A DNA stretch of 64,000 nt from Berberis thunbergii. Taxonomy: Eukaryota; Streptophyta; Magnoliopsida; Ranunculales; Berberidaceae. Both the position numbers and the translations under genes were made by a program. Shown piece by piece: positions 35,967 to 49,920 of this stretch; within the stretch, counting starts at the first letter, position 1; each line of letters opens with the position of its first letter. Under the pieces are notes generated by a model. That model did no database searches and had not been told where the DNA came from. It saw only the letters and a list, made by a program, of their open reading frames with translations. The DNA lies in contig QNQO01000600.1 in NCBI GenBank assembly GCA_003290165.1, positions 434,001 through 498,000 on the forward strand. The letters run 5' to 3'.

Positions 35967-37480
35967 GGCCAGATGGCAAACAAGTACTAGTTGTGGTGTT
36001 TGATAACAGGTCTGGGGATTTTATTTGCACCCCAGCTTTCTGTTATTTTGCCACACTTGATGGATATCAATTGGGTCTATCAAATGAGTAATTAGTCATC
36101 TCCCCAAGGTTCCTTACCGATTAGATTAACCAAGCAGTCCAAAGTGTTGGGTTTGATTCAAGCTATGAGATTAGAAGGTCAGAATCTATGATCCCAAGTA
36201 CATCTCTATATGGCTCATAGGTTTTTATTTATTTATTTGTTTAATTAAGTTTATTTTATTAAAGCTTTAAGTATATATATAAGTCTGATAATATAGCCTT
36301 CGGCCAAAAGTAGTTGTCAAATCTTGAGCCTCTATATTGAGTTCTCTACAAACATAATTACATTTTTAATAGGATAGTAAAAATAAAAGACACATGATAT
36401 TACAGAGCTTCAAATTTTACTATCCTATTTTTACTATCCTATTAAAAATTTGTATAGAACTATTGTTTTGATCCTAAATCTATAGGAGTCAAAACTACAC
36501 GGTCCGACTCCAGAGCTTCAGCTTGGCTTAGTTCAACCACAATGTGCTCCTAAACAATCAATAATTTGCTCTTTCGAACTTATTTACTGACTTGGCACTC
36601 ACCGTTAGATTGAAATGATTCTTTCCGATTTGAAATCGATGGATGTTTGTAAAGAATCTTCAACTTGGCCCTTGATCATGTCCTCCAACCCACAAAACAG
36701 CTGCCAACATGCCCACATCTAAGAAACGTGTGAAACAAAGGGAATCTTGTTAGGCAATTGGTTTTGTTTGTAAGGATCACACTCTTCACATTCATGTTCA
36801 ATTCAAAGGGTTCTCTTCTGACTCCTCATAATCATTTCATTTCTGATGCATCTTTTATTTGTTTCTCTGTTTCTCTTCTATAGCCATGCATGTGGGGACT
36901 GCACTGGAACTAATACCATGCGCAGATACAAGTTATGAAGAAGCAAATTAAGACCTCCAAGCTCGTGTTCAATTCCAGCCACTTAAACTCGACTGAATTC
37001 ACTGCATGCCCAAATCCAACGTCATCCCTCCCTGATCACCCCCAGGTTCCCCCCACCCAAGGAATGCACGAGACATTAAAGTACTACTACATTGAACACT
37101 GAACACTCCCTGCCTCCATCATTGTTATACTTCCAGTTCCATCCTAAATAACAAAATATGTACCCCCACTGACCAACCAACTATTGATGTATCCCACTCC
37201 CACAGCATCACCACATACATGTATCCGTGGATAAAAATTATCTAAATTATATTGAAAAACAAGTTGAATACAGTTTGATTAGATGATCCAGTCTAACTTG
37301 CTACATGCTTGTAAAAATGAAGAGTTAGTTTGCTGATAGATAACAAACAGAGCTCATTTACCAATTGATAAAGAACTGTTGCAGTTGCACAAACTGTACG
37401 TGTTGTTATTCAAATCTCCATGAATGAGGACTCGTGTGAGCGCTATTCTTGCTAAATCTTCCCAGAAAAAGTGTTAAATA
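35967..37480. other. Upstream region of the glyoxalase pseudogene
   Basis: This is presumably the old promoter and beyond. No gene is recognised. It includes the 24-bp hairpin at 36362-36449. Confidence 0.4.
36362..36449. repeat. Hairpin with perfect 24-bp arms
   Basis: The left arm (36362-36385, starting atttttaataggatag) is exactly complementary in reverse to the right arm (36426-36449, ending ctattaaaaat), with a 40-base spacer. The right side also repeats tactatcctattttta just before the arm. Probably a small foldback element. Confidence 0.7.
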
Positions 37481-37819
37481 CATAGTAGAGTAGTTAAGTT
37501 TGAAAAGATCGGTGTCAAACTTGTTAAATGGGAATATCAAGCGAAAAAGTGAAAATTCTCGATGATACATGTTCATAATATATATATATATATATATATT
37601 TTATCAAATTAAGTAAACAGAAAGTTCTTGATTATACACGTTCTCTTTATCATATATGTTCCTAATTATGCATATATTTATAGACAGAAAGTGTTCTTAA
37701 TTAAATATGTTTGGATTATATATTTTTTACCAAATTAACGAAACAGAAAGTTCTTGATTTTCTTCATAATGATTAAATATTTTTAAATGCAAAAGGTTCT
37801 CAATCATATATGTTCGGAT

Positions 37820-39362
37820 TAGGGCTGGGCTAGTCAGGGTAACCGGCCCGAAAACCAAAGACTGAAGCTCGAACTGACATTTTGAAAACTGAGATTTTGA
37901 GGACCGAGACCGGACCGAACTATGCCATTTAACCAGAGTCTTGGTTAATCAAATTTCGGGTTGGGCAGAGCCGGTCTCGGTTCAAAGCTTGATCTTGTTC
38001 TCCTATTAATTTTATCAAATTATACATCTTAATTGTCTCACAAACTGTAATCTATGGTTTTGTATACATATGTATTTGTCCACCTCTATTACAGTGTCTA
38101 AAACATGTCCAATAATCTATTACAATCTGCATTTGTAATCTATTTAAAGTCTACTACAGTTTGTTTCTAAAGTTATTAGAAACAGTCTGTAGTCAAAAGT
38201 ATGTAATCTATTAATCTATTACACTCTGTAATCAAAAGTCTATTACAGTCTGTATCAAAACTCAAAAGTCTGTAATCAGTCTGGTTACTCGGCCCGAACA
38301 GCCAAACTCACAAATTGAATCGGGACTAGAAAATTTTAATTTCAGGGACCGGATGCAAAACTCAAAAGTCTGTAATCAAGAGTAGGGTTGGGTCAGTCTG
38401 GTTACTCGGCCTGAACAGCCAAACTCACAAATTGAATCGGGACTAGAAAAATTTTTAATTTCAGGGACCGGATGAGGACGGTTAACCAAATCTCGCTTAA
38501 CCGACATTTCGGGTCAGGCCGGGCCGGTCTCGGTCCCATTCAGTTCTTTTATTGAGTCTAGTTGTTTTTCAACCCATAATCAAATTCAATTTCAAGGATG
38601 GAGGACAGTCTCTTAAAATGCATCATCATCACATCATGACAACATCAACATCGCCACCATGACACCTCCATCATCATGACAACAACAACATCACCCCCAT
38701 GACAACATCACAATGTCTTGTCCTCTCTTTTCACCTCCCCCATTCTCCCAAACCGTGAAAATCAAATTCACCCCCAAACCCCAACACCTCCTCCCTCCCA
38801 AACTCTGTAAATCAAATTCACCACAAAACCCACCCATCTGTGCCAACTATGAGTGTCGCCTTCTTCTTGTAACCTTCTCCTCCTCCCACCGCCCCCACCA
38901 CTACCCCTACTAAGACCCATAGTCTCCTTCACCGCAACTAGTTAGGTCCCAAAATTTGAATTGGAACAACAACAATAACCAACGCCAAGACCACCATCTT
39001 GGGGTTCCTTCAAATCGATTCCGACATAACCATAATAGGGGAGGAGGAAGAGGAGAAGGAGGAGCACGAGGTTCTTTGGTTTTGGTTGAATTTGAAGAAT
39101 AGGGTTGGAGAGCGAGAGAGATAAATTGTAAAAATGGATTCGTTATGAAGACAGAAGGTTTGGAGAGAGATATAACTAGAAAAGACTTTTTTTCATTAAT
39201 TATGGTTTTAAATGCATGGGACGGGTCGGTTAACCAGTGGGCTCTGGGATTGGAACCGAGCCCAAATCGAGAATTTTGGTCCGATCCGATTTTTGGGACC
39301 AAATATTAAAAATCAGCCCGATCGATCCGGTTCGATTTTTCGGTCTTAAATGCCCAGCCCTA
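37820..39362. mobile_element. hAT-like non-autonomous element, 1,543 bp, TSD gttcggat/tttcggat
   Basis: Ends tagggctgggct / tgcccagcccta are inverted repeats. The 8-bp flanks at 37812-37819 and 39363-39370 match at seven of eight bases. Subterminal motifs are accgg / ccggt. It contains a duplicated block (the cggcc(c/t)gaacagccaaactc passage occurs at about 38287 and 38407) and imperfect 'agtctgtaatc' repeats. A 0.5-kb segment at about 38700-39140, with short frames of skewed Pro/Ser composition on both strands, is foreign in composition to the rest and might be captured sequence. Confidence 0.88.
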
Positions 39363-39479
39363 TTTCGGATTATATGTGTGTGTGTGTGTATTTGCCAAAT
39401 GAAACATAAAGTTCTTGATTTTGTTTGTAATTATTATATATTTTTAAAGGGAAAAAGTTCTAAATTATATTATGTTCAT

Positions 39480-42400
39480 AACTTTATATATTTTCATCAA
39501 ATTTGGACTTTTAAATGAAATATTTCAAAATAGATATGTGAGCCAACCTAGTATTAGAAATAGTCAAAATAAGCAAAATTTATATGAGCTAAGCGACACG
39601 ATGTAAAATGAATAAGTTAATGGTCCCATGAACTCGGATTATTCGTGTTGAGGTCTAAATTTGGATTTTTCAACAAAATATTTCAAATTGTAAATATGGG
39701 GAAACCTACTATTAGAACATGTCAAAATAAGTAAAATTCTTATAAGGAGCTAAGTGAGATGACTTAAAATGAAGAATTTATCTATCCATGAAGTCGGATT
39801 ATTTGTGTTGAAGCTTAAATTTTGACTTTTAAATAAAATGTTTCAAAAGACAAATCTAAGCAACCTACTATTATAACATGTCAAAATAAGCAAAATTCAT
39901 GTAAGGAGCTAAGTGAGATGATTTAAAACAAAGAAGTTATGGGCCCGTGACTACGAATTATTCATGTCGAGGCATAAATTTGGATTTTTAACGAAATATT
40001 TCAAAATGAAAATCTAAGGCAATCGACTATTATAGCATGTTAAAATAAGCAAAATTCATATAAGGAGCTAAGTAAGATGACTTAAAATGAAGAAGCTATG
40101 GATCCATGACTTCAAATTATTCGTGCTGAGGCCTAAATTTGAACTTTTTAGCGAAATGTTATTAAATAAAAATTTGAGGCAACCTACTATTAGAAAATTT
40201 CAAAATAAGCAGAATTCATATAAGAAGCCAAGTTAGATGACTTAAACCGAAGAAGTTATGGACCCATGAAGTTGGATTATTCGTGTCGAGGCCTAAATTT
40301 GTATTTTGAAAACTTTTGAACTAAATGTTTCAAAATACAAATTTAAAGCAACCTACTATTATAACATGTCAAATAAACAAAATTCATTTAAGGAGCTAAG
40401 CGATATGACTTAAAACAAAGAGTTTATCCATCTATGAAGTCAGATTATTCGTGTCGAGGCCTAGATTTGGACTTTTGAACAAAATGTTTCAAATTGCAAA
40501 TCTGAGGCAACTTACCATTAGAACATGTTAAAATAAGCAAAATTCATATAAGGTGCTAAGTGAGACGATTTAAAACGAAGAAGTTATGAACCCATGAAAT
40601 TAGATTATTCGTGTCGAAGCCTAAATTTGGAATTTTGAACAAAATGTTTTAAACTGCAAATTTGAGGCAACATAATATTAGAAAATTTCATAGTAAGTGA
40701 AATTCATATAAGGAGCTAAGTGTGATAAATTAACACTTAGAAGTTATGGACCCAGGAAGTCACATTATTCATGTCGAGGCCTAAATTTGGACTTTTGAAC
40801 AAAATGTTTCAAGCTGCAACTCTAAAAGCAACCTACTATTAGAACATGTCAAAATAAGCAAAATTCATATAAAAGCTAAGCACATCAATGTAATACGAAG
40901 AAGTTATGGACCCATGAAGTTCGATTATTCGTGTCGAGGCCTAAATTTGGACTTTTGGATGAAAGTTTTTAAAATACAAATATAAGGCAACATACTTTTA
41001 AAACATATGAAAATAAGAAAATTTCATATAAAGAGCTAAGCTAGATTACTTAAATTAAACAAGTTAAGGACTCATAATGTCAGATTATTGGTGTTGAGGT
41101 CTAAATTTGAACTTTTGAATGGAATGTTTCAAACTGCAAATTTGAGGCATTCTACTATTAGAACGTCTCCAAATAAGCAAAAATTATATAGGAGCTAAGA
41201 GAAATGATGTAAAACAAAGAAGTTATGGACTTGTGTAGAAAAAAAAAAACTCTGAGGCAACCTAGTATTAAAAAAATGTCAAAATAAGCAAAATTAATAC
41301 AAGGATCTTATCGAAACGATGTAAAATGAAGAAGTTATAGACCAATGAAGTCAGATTATTCGTGTCGAGGCCTAAATTTGGACTTTGTAATCAAATAATT
41401 TAAAATGCAACTCTAAGCCCATTGACTCCTAAGTAAGATGACTCAAGACGAAGAAGTTGTGGACCCACGATATTCGATTATTCGTGTCGATACCTAAATT
41501 TAAACTTTTGAATATAATGTTTATAACTACAAATCTAAGACAACCTATTATTATAAAACGTCAAAATAAGCAAAATTCATATAAGGAGCTAAGCGATACG
41601 ATGTAAAATGAAAAAGTTAATGAAAACCATGAAGTCGGATTATTCGTGTCTAGGCCTAAATTTAGATATTTAAAATGAAAATTTTCAAAATGCAAATCTG
41701 GGGCAACCTACTATTAAAATATGTCAAAATAAGAAAAAATCATATAAAGAGCTAAGTTAGATGATTTAAATCGATTAAATTATGGATCCATGACTTCGAA
41801 TTAGGGGTGGGCACGGGACGGGATGGGACGAGATATACACATCCCTATCCCATCCCGTTCATATGGGATCGGGACGGGACGGGATGAGAAAAACTCCATC
41901 CCGACCTCGTCCCATCCCAAACGGGTTCTGGACGGGATCAGCGTGCCAATCTTCTTCACTTGCGGAATTAAAGAATAAACTGCTGAACTTCTTCTTCAGT
42001 ATTGGTTAACAAGCAAATTTCACAATAAACTGAAATGCAAAACTGCTGAATTGCAGAATTAAAGCATAACTGCTGAACTACTGAAATGCAAAACTGTTTA
42101 CAATGTCCTAAAGCTACATTTCAGCAAAATAACTATTGCGCACATGCACTTTATGGTAGCATCTTGCATTTTCTCTACTGCCACTAACACAGTCGTGCGT
42201 ACTTGAAGTGTTCAATGGATAAATACTTGGCTGAAAGAAGCCAAACTCTTATTTGCAATTTAAGGTCACCCCCCTTTGAAATTTAACATACTCCAGTAAG
42301 TCTTAGCGCATAGCTGCACGATTCTGTATCGGTTGTGCCCTTTTATCAAAATTATCTTAGCTAGTTTTCAAAAGTTCTTAGTAGTTGGGTATTATTCGGC

Positions 42401-44855
42401 CTCAACTCTGCTAAATAGGTTCAAAACTTTAGATTGGCCTTGTGGGTCTCTCTATTAGGCTTCCTGAAGTCCCAGGCTACCTTGAACCGGTAAAGAAACA
42501 ATTCCACTCTGCCAACTTTTCTCCAGCTCTGAAACAATGTTAATGACTTTAATGTCATGTGGCTTCGAATAGCTGTTGTTGAAGATTGAGCATATCACCA
42601 AAGGTAGCAGCAACTAATTGAGAATTGAACAGTATTACAAAATACAAATTTAGAGATGTGTGAGAGATTCATTGAGATGCTAAAAAAGTAAAAATGTTAT
42701 ATACATCAGTATATTTGTATGGGCATCCACAATTCTAAAATAAATAATTAAATAAAAATATTAATAATTAACATTAATAAATTAGTTCGGGACGAGACGG
42801 GATTGGCGGAATTTAAAATCTTCATCCGATCCCATCCCATTCTAGATCCGGACGGGACGGGATCGGGATGAAAATTTTCAATCCCATTAGGACCCGAAAA
42901 AATCGGGACGGGATCAGGACTTGAACGGGATCGCGGGATGGGATGCCCACCCCTACATCGAATTATTCGTGTCGAGGCTAAATTTAGACTTTTTAAAGAA
43001 ATATTGAAAAGTGCATATCTATGCAACCTAGTATTAGAAATAGTCAAACTAAGCAAAAATTATATAAGGAGCTAAGTGAAACGATGTAAAACGAAGAAGT
43101 TATAAACCCATGAAGTCAGATTATTCGTGTCGAGGCATAAATTTGAATTTTTTAAAGAAATATTTTGAACTGCAAATCTGAGGCAACCTACTAATAAAAC
43201 ATGTCAAAATAAGCAAAATTCATATAAGGAGCTAAGTGAGATTACCTAAAACGAAGAAGTGAGGACCTATGACTTCGGATTATTCGCGTTGAGGTTTAAA
43301 TTTGGACTTTTGAACAAAATGTTTCAAACTACAAATTTGAGGCAATCTACTATTAGAACATGTCAAAATAAGCCAAATTTATATAAGGAGCTAAGTGAAA
43401 CGATGTAAAACGAAGAAGTTATAGACCCATGAAGTTAGATTACTCGTGCCGAGGCCTAAATTTAGACTTTTAAATGAAATGTGTCAAACTACAATTATGA
43501 GGTAATCTAATATTAGAACATGTCCTAATAAGCAAATTTCATATACGGAGCTAAGTGAGATGACTTAAAATGACGAAGCTATGAACCCAAGAGATCAGAT
43601 TATTCGTGTCGAGGTATAAATTTGGACTTTTGAACAAAATGTTTCGAACTGCAAATCTAAGGCAACCTACTATTAGAACATGTCAAAATAAGAAAATTTC
43701 ATATAAGAAGTCAACGAAATGAATAAGTTATGAAACCATGAAGTCGGATTATTCTTGTCGAGGCCTAAATTTTTACTTTTCAACGAAATATTTCGAACTG
43801 CAAATTCGAGGCAACCTACTCTTAATGCATGTCAAAATAAGCAAAATTCAAGTAAGGAGCTAAGTGATATGACTTAAAATGGAAAAGTAATGGACCCACG
43901 ATATAATTATTCGTGTCGAGGCCTAAATTTGGACTTTTTAACGAAATATTTCAAAATGCAAATCTGATGCAACCTACTATTAGAACATGTCAAAATAAGC
44001 AAAAAATTCATATAAGGAGCTAAGTGAGATGATTACGAAGAAGTTATGGACCCAAGAGGTCTGACTATTCATGTCAAGGCCTAATTATGAACTTTTGAAT
44101 GAAATCTATCAAACTACAAATATTAGATTATTAGAACATGTTATAATAAGCAAAACTCATAAGGTGCTAAGTGAGATGACTTAAATTGACGAAGCAATGA
44201 ACCCAATAGATCAGATTATTCGTGTCCGAGGCATAAATTTGGACTTTTGAACAAAATGTTTCGAACTGCAAAACTAAGGCAATCTACTATTAGAACTTAT
44301 CAAAATAGTAAAAATCCATACAAGGAACTAAGTGAAACAATGCAAAATGAATAAATTATGAAACCATGAAGTCGGATTATTCTTGTCGATGCCTAAAATT
44401 TTTACTTTTCAACGAAATATTTTGAACTACAAATCCGAGAAAACCTACTATTTGAACATGTCAAAATAAGCAAAATTCATGTAAGCAGCTAAGTGAGATG
44501 ACTTAAAACAAAGAAGTTATAGACCCATGACTTCATATTATTCGTGCGAGGCCTAAATTTTATAATTTTTAACAAAATATTTCAAAATGAAAATGGGATG
44601 CAACCTACAATTATAACATGTCAAATAAGAAAAATTAATATAAGGAGCTAAGTGAGATGACTTCAAACGAAGAAATCATGGACCCAAGAAGTCTGACTAT
44701 TCGTGTCAAGATTAATTTTAATTTTTAAACAAAATGTTTCAAATTGCAAATCTGAGGCAACCTAATATTAGAACATGTCATGATAAAAAAATATTCATAT
44801 AGGAGCTAAGTGAAATGACTTAAAACGAACAAGTTATGACCCAAGAAGTTGAATG
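39480..44855 (+). repeat. Satellite-like tandem array, ~160-bp monomer
   Basis: The landmark attattcgtgtcgaggcctaa recurs at about 39640, 39801, 39960, 40119, 40279, 40447, 40607, 40767 and 40927 and so on, so the monomer is 159-160 bp with one 168-bp variant early on. Each unit also contains gcaacctactattagaacat, cataaggagctaagtgaga and acgaagaagttatgga. About 26 units remain, several truncated, with considerable divergence. The array is interrupted by a hAT-like element at 41802-42955. It encodes nothing and is best described as a local satellite. Confidence 0.93.
41802..42955. mobile_element. hAT-like non-autonomous element, 1,154 bp, TSD cttcgaat/catcgaat
   Basis: Ends taggggtgggca / tgcccaccccta. 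The 8-bp flanks at 41794-41801 and 42956-42963 match at seven of eight bases, and both flanks are satellite sequence, so the insertion came after the array formed. Subterminal gggacggga / tcccgtcc motifs identify the same family as 24815-25689. The central part has no recognised coding function. Confidence 0.93.
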
Positions 44856-47800
44856 ATTCAAACAGTGGAAGTTGTATTAAAAAAATACTACCTATATAAC
44901 CCATGGCCCCTCACTGTAGTTTATCATCTAGTCAACTTTGACACGAGTCATTGAAACCAGCTATGCTGAATCTGACATGCGATATTACTCAATCATTCCT
45001 TTCATTTGATTTCATTATTTTCTAGCTTTACTTTTGTGTTTCCCCACTAGTTCGAATTTTGTTCTTTTTCAAGGAACTTGAAAGTAAGGGAAAGAAGGTC
45101 AGAGAAGATGGTAGCAATCTCTCTTTAGAGAGGTCTTCTAAACCTTCCGTATAGGTTCAAATTCTAGTGGATGCAAAATTTTCCATCTATTTTTTTGATT
45201 TATATCTAAAAAAAATAGATTTTTAATAATTGGAACGGAAGACCTTTATCAACTATCAACGACTTCCCTTGTACTCTGCACTACGAATAACAAATTGCTT
45301 TATATTTCTTCTTAAAGTATAAACCCCTCTAGCTTGACTTGGGGGGTAGTGGTTTAGTACCAGTAGGCCGACAAAGTTGCTTTGTTACCTATTTCATTAC
45401 GAGCGACATATTTTTTAGGACATCGCATTCATCCATTTACGATCCATGTGACCGTATTGGTACTATTGAAAGGTCTTGAAATTTTATAATAATGGAAACA
45501 CCAACCCTAGTCGCCATCTTGATTTTGGTTTATTTGTAAGTTTTACAAGGTACACCTTATATACCGCTTATGGGCAACCCTCTCAACAACTAAGAGATCC
45601 ATTTGAAGAACATGGGACTAATTGAAGTCAAATAATGCCTCCATAGAGTCCTCAATGTTCCTTGTCGATGGACGATGCCTACACCTGAAATCTCTCTCAA
45701 GATTTCAGTTCTCTCCTTCATATGAAAAAAAAACCCTCTCTCTTATCCTTCCCTCCTCAAACCTTACCCTAATTCAGACGAAGTTGTAGGCGACAATGGT
45801 TGTTCCAAGCACGAGCAACCTAGCGAAACTCCTACCCTCGAATAGCAACCATCTATTGTTGTTCCCGCAAATGGTACCTACGTTAGATCAGAAGAGGAGA
45901 AGGTGAGGTTGCATGAACAAGATAAGAAAGCCAAAGATCATCCGAAGCTATTTTTTTCTCTAAAAGGTCATAAGCTATTTCTACTTGTACATTTGGGTAT
46001 GTGCTCAGATAGAACAATGATTTACCCTAAGATCTCCTTACTCCAATGGTTTTGATCCTTGGCCATCTTATTCACATTGTTTCTAGTCCTCTTGTTAGTA
46101 GCTATTTAATGGTTTATTCTGAGCGTTCCAATTTTATTAATGTGCTAAGGACCATAATCATTTCTCACATAATGGACAACCTTTGATTCAAGGATCACAT
46201 ACGGGCACTTGTGGAGCATGTGTTCAACGTGGCTAGGATTAAAGGTCCATTTCAGGGTATACGAATTGTGGAAAGGCCACACACAGTGAGTTTGTTCGAC
46301 ACTGTGGGCTCCTGTAACAGACAAAGGAGTAAATTTGTTACAATTTGCATAGTGAAGGACATAGAAGCCATCTTGAATAAGGAGAAAAATTCACTAATAT
46401 AATGGAAGTAACTAGCCCTTATCTTAGATATCCATATAGTATAATGTTGGAGACATTTTTTGGTCAAATTGGTACCTAATCTAACTAAATATGATTCATG
46501 ACAATGGACCATTAATCAAAGATAATATGATGAATGAATCGAAGAAGTCAGAATTCTTCTTTTTAAATTTGACAAAAAAATTAAGATGGGAAGCGATGAG
46601 TCACATAGTTGACCTAATTTTTAGTTGAAATGATCATTTAATATCTTAAACTTCTGATGTGAGCTTATGTGTGGTATTAAATAACTTATAATAAAAAACC
46701 TACTTTGACTTAGATACATCCTGACTTCATTTAGAAAGGATAAAGAACTAGGTAGTAAGCTTGTGGTGGATGAAATCACAAATCCGGGTTTCTAACCCTG
46801 CCGGCGGTATTTGTGGTGGGAGGGTTAAAGGATTTAAAGAAAAAGGAGAAGCACTTGAGAAATAATATAGGCGTACTCGATTCAATTTAGCACCATGGAC
46901 TACCTATAGAGGGAACCATGTAAATCTTGTCTTGTCTATTTTTTATTCATTGTGTACCATTTCTAGTTGGTAGAAATACATCTAACCCCCTATAATTACG
47001 ACATAAAGTTTCCTAAAAAATAACTACAATTATGCTTTTCTTTCCGACTCTTCTTCTCCTTATTCTTATTCAGTTCTTGATTTCCATCTTAATTTCTTAA
47101 GAACATCTACTATTGTTTTTGTTTCTCTTTCTTCAATTCATCTACTTATCAGTAGGGTTTTTTTTCAAAGCTATTGAATCAATCCACTCTATTCAAATGT
47201 CTTGATGATTTAGTCGAATAAACAAGCATGATTTATGGATTTTCTCTCGTAATTGAATATTTTATTTGTCTTCTTCTTTCTTTTCATATATATTTTTTGT
47301 CAGAAAATATACAATTTCTTGTAGCGGTAGTGAAACCCCCAAATCCTTCCCATACCAAAAATAAATATGTCAGTGTAAATCTTGCCAATTTCAGTGTGTA
47401 CTTACCAAACATGGATCTACATTTACAGCGGATATCATAACCAAAACTAATTAGAATAAATTGTATTCTAATGTTCGAATTAATACAAGATAGGATTTTT
47501 ACTTCAACTTACAATGCAAACAGTATTTGTGGTGACCATAGGAGACACTAAACCAGATTCTATCTAATAAAAAAGAATTCAAGATTTCAATAGCAAGAAT
47601 TGAACTACTAATACAACTAAATACTAATCATCAAGAACTCAAAGAAGAGTGATAAGAAAAAACATGGAATCAGAGAAGCAGGAGGGCAAATGAAATGAGC
47701 AAAAAAATGACCTAATCGTTGAGTCTCCGCTATTTAAGGTGGAGGTATAGACTATAGTAATAGTAATGAAGTGAGTTTGTTCGTTAGGGCCTTCTTCGAA

Positions 47801-47919
47801 TAAAGTTATTCCCAAATACCTCGTACGTATCGTATGTGTTATTCTACTAACCCATACCTTCAGTTCCATCAAGAAGGGCAAAAATGTAAATTTCAGTCAG
47901 GTGAGAACATTTTAACAAA
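44856..47919. other. Spacer without a recognisable gene
   Basis: Only frames shorter than 90 codons are present, with no conserved motif. Part of it (about 45760-45960, gaggagaaggtgaggttgcatg) looks like former coding sequence but cannot be assigned. Confidence 0.4.
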
Positions 47920-48972
47920 ATGAAGACATGGCTCCTAAAATCAATTAAAGGAGTTGCCATTCCATTCCATTCCATTCATTCTTCTTCTCTTGAATTGGAC
48001 AGAGAGAATTGTCGGATTCTTACACCGGTCTGCAATTCGATTCACACAGAGGCAAAATCATTTTACTGTAGCTATGCAATGCAGATGGGATTTGATGCTA
48101 AGACTAGAGCTAGTCATACATCAAGGAAGGCTAGAGAGTTTGTTGAAGTGAGATTTACTATACATGGAATGGAAAGAAACAAGAGGATGAAGATGTAGCA
48201 AACCCAAGGTCTTGTTCTAAAAAATATTGCAAATCAATCTTACGTGTGAAAAGAAGCATTGATGAAAATTATAAAAGAACACAATCATGAACTTCTTCCT
48301 GCTTATGCACATTATTTTCCCTGTCATAGGAATATGTCCTCTATGGACAAAGTCAATGTTGATGAGTTACATGGGGTTGGCCTGTGATTGCAGCACTGGT
48401 CAAGTATTATGGGGGATATATTGGTTTTTTAGAAAAAATATGTTCAAAATTATCTTGATAAAAGATTATTGGAACTAGAATCAGGGGATGCTAACGCTAT
48501 GTTCGAACATTTCATGAAAATGCAAGTACAGAACCCCCGTTTCTTTTATGCAATTAATGAATTTGGATGAGAATAACCTTTTTGAGAAATACTTTTTGGG
48601 TTGATGCAAAAGGGCGTGAATTTTAAAACAATTTTGGAAATGTCGTTTCTTTTGAATACTACGTATATCACACTACAACACAAATGCTCATTGATAGCAT
48701 TTTTGCCAAATGTGCTATCAAAAGTCAATTTTTAATGACTTCAAAAATAAATAAATAAACGCTATAAAAAAGACTTGGCGGGCTTGTTGGCGCTCTCTCA
48801 AAATTTTGACTTAGCCATCCTTTTCTCTCCCTCTCGGCCAAAACCAGAACAACTCTTCGTCCCTCATCTCTCTGCTCGCCCCGCTCTCTTGCTTGCCTCA
48901 TTTAAAGTACCACCCATTTGTTCTTCACATTTGACTCTCACTTGTTATTTTTTGCAATTACAATTGAAGAAA

Positions 48973-49314
48973 ATGGTGAACATGATGTTGTTGATCTCTG
49001 CGGATCTTGACGGTCTCACCAATCTCGAACCACAAGGAGGCTGCAATGATCCCAACTTCGCTTACTACTTCAAGGTATCTCTCCATTCTTCCTTCCAATT
49101 TCCAACACATATCTTTCCCTATTCTCTTGTTTTCGTCTAGGGTTTATTCTTTACTTTACTTGATGTTTGTTTGCTAACTTGGTGTTGAAATTTCTCTCTC
49201 TCTCAGATGAAATGCTCCAACTGTGGCGAAGTGAGCCAGAAGAACACCTGTGTCATGTTGTCTGAAACGCTTCCTCTCCCTAACGGCCGCGGCGAGACCA
49301 ATCTCGTCCAGAAA
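48973..49314 (+). pseudogene. Captured 5' part of a UPF0587/CZIB-like zinc-binding protein gene (two exons)
   Basis: Exon 48973-49074 begins with ATG (MVNMMLLISADLDGLTNLEP) and exon 49207-49314 follows after a clean GT-AG intron, in frame. They encode 70 residues corresponding to the N-terminal part of the family, including the first CxxC zinc motif (MKCSNCGEVSQKNTC). The following CKFCGRD exon, with the second zinc-ligand pair, is absent, so the copy is truncated. Reading frames and splice sites are undamaged, suggesting a fairly recent capture. A transcript from here could give a short chimeric peptide; there is no evidence that it does. Confidence 0.85.
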
Positions 49315-49920
49315 GTATGTCCCTGTGTCTCTCTTCCTTCATCTGTTTCAATGTTTTAAGTGTTCTTGATTCATTATTCTAGAAATTTCATTGGTTTTTC
49401 TTTTTCTATTTAACAGCTCAATCGTTGATTTCATCACTTTGAACTAGCTGGTGCAATATCTGATGAAATTACTATACAGATTCTTTTTACGAAATTAATT
49501 GACAAAAAACTATTCTAATTAATAAAGAGGATGCTAATTGTGATTAAAAGAGACATATAATGGCTAAATCACAGATGATTTAGGGTTTCGTGAACTTTCC
49601 ATCAATACTTTACTTTTCCTGATTGATGTTGAGATGGGTGTTTCCGAACGCCTTTCAACCTTTGATGAAAGAGGCGATCAAAAGATGTTTAACTCACTGA
49701 TTGCTTATGAATGGTTTGTTTGTGGGATTCATATATATACTTGACATGCTACTTTGTTATATATTTGATTATAAGATGATGTACATGAAAATCATAACAC
49801 CATATGTTTGAAGTAAACATAGACCAAATATTTATTAAGTTAAGATATTTCCCCCCAAATCACACTCTCTTCTATAAGATTTTATGGGGTTCTAATCAAT
49901 GGGTTGTTCTTTGATTTCAG

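Noticed and set aside
39480..44855. Regular repeat array considered as a CRISPR
   Set aside because: Whole ~160-bp units repeat without unique spacers, the host is a plant nucleus and no cas genes exist; it is a satellite.
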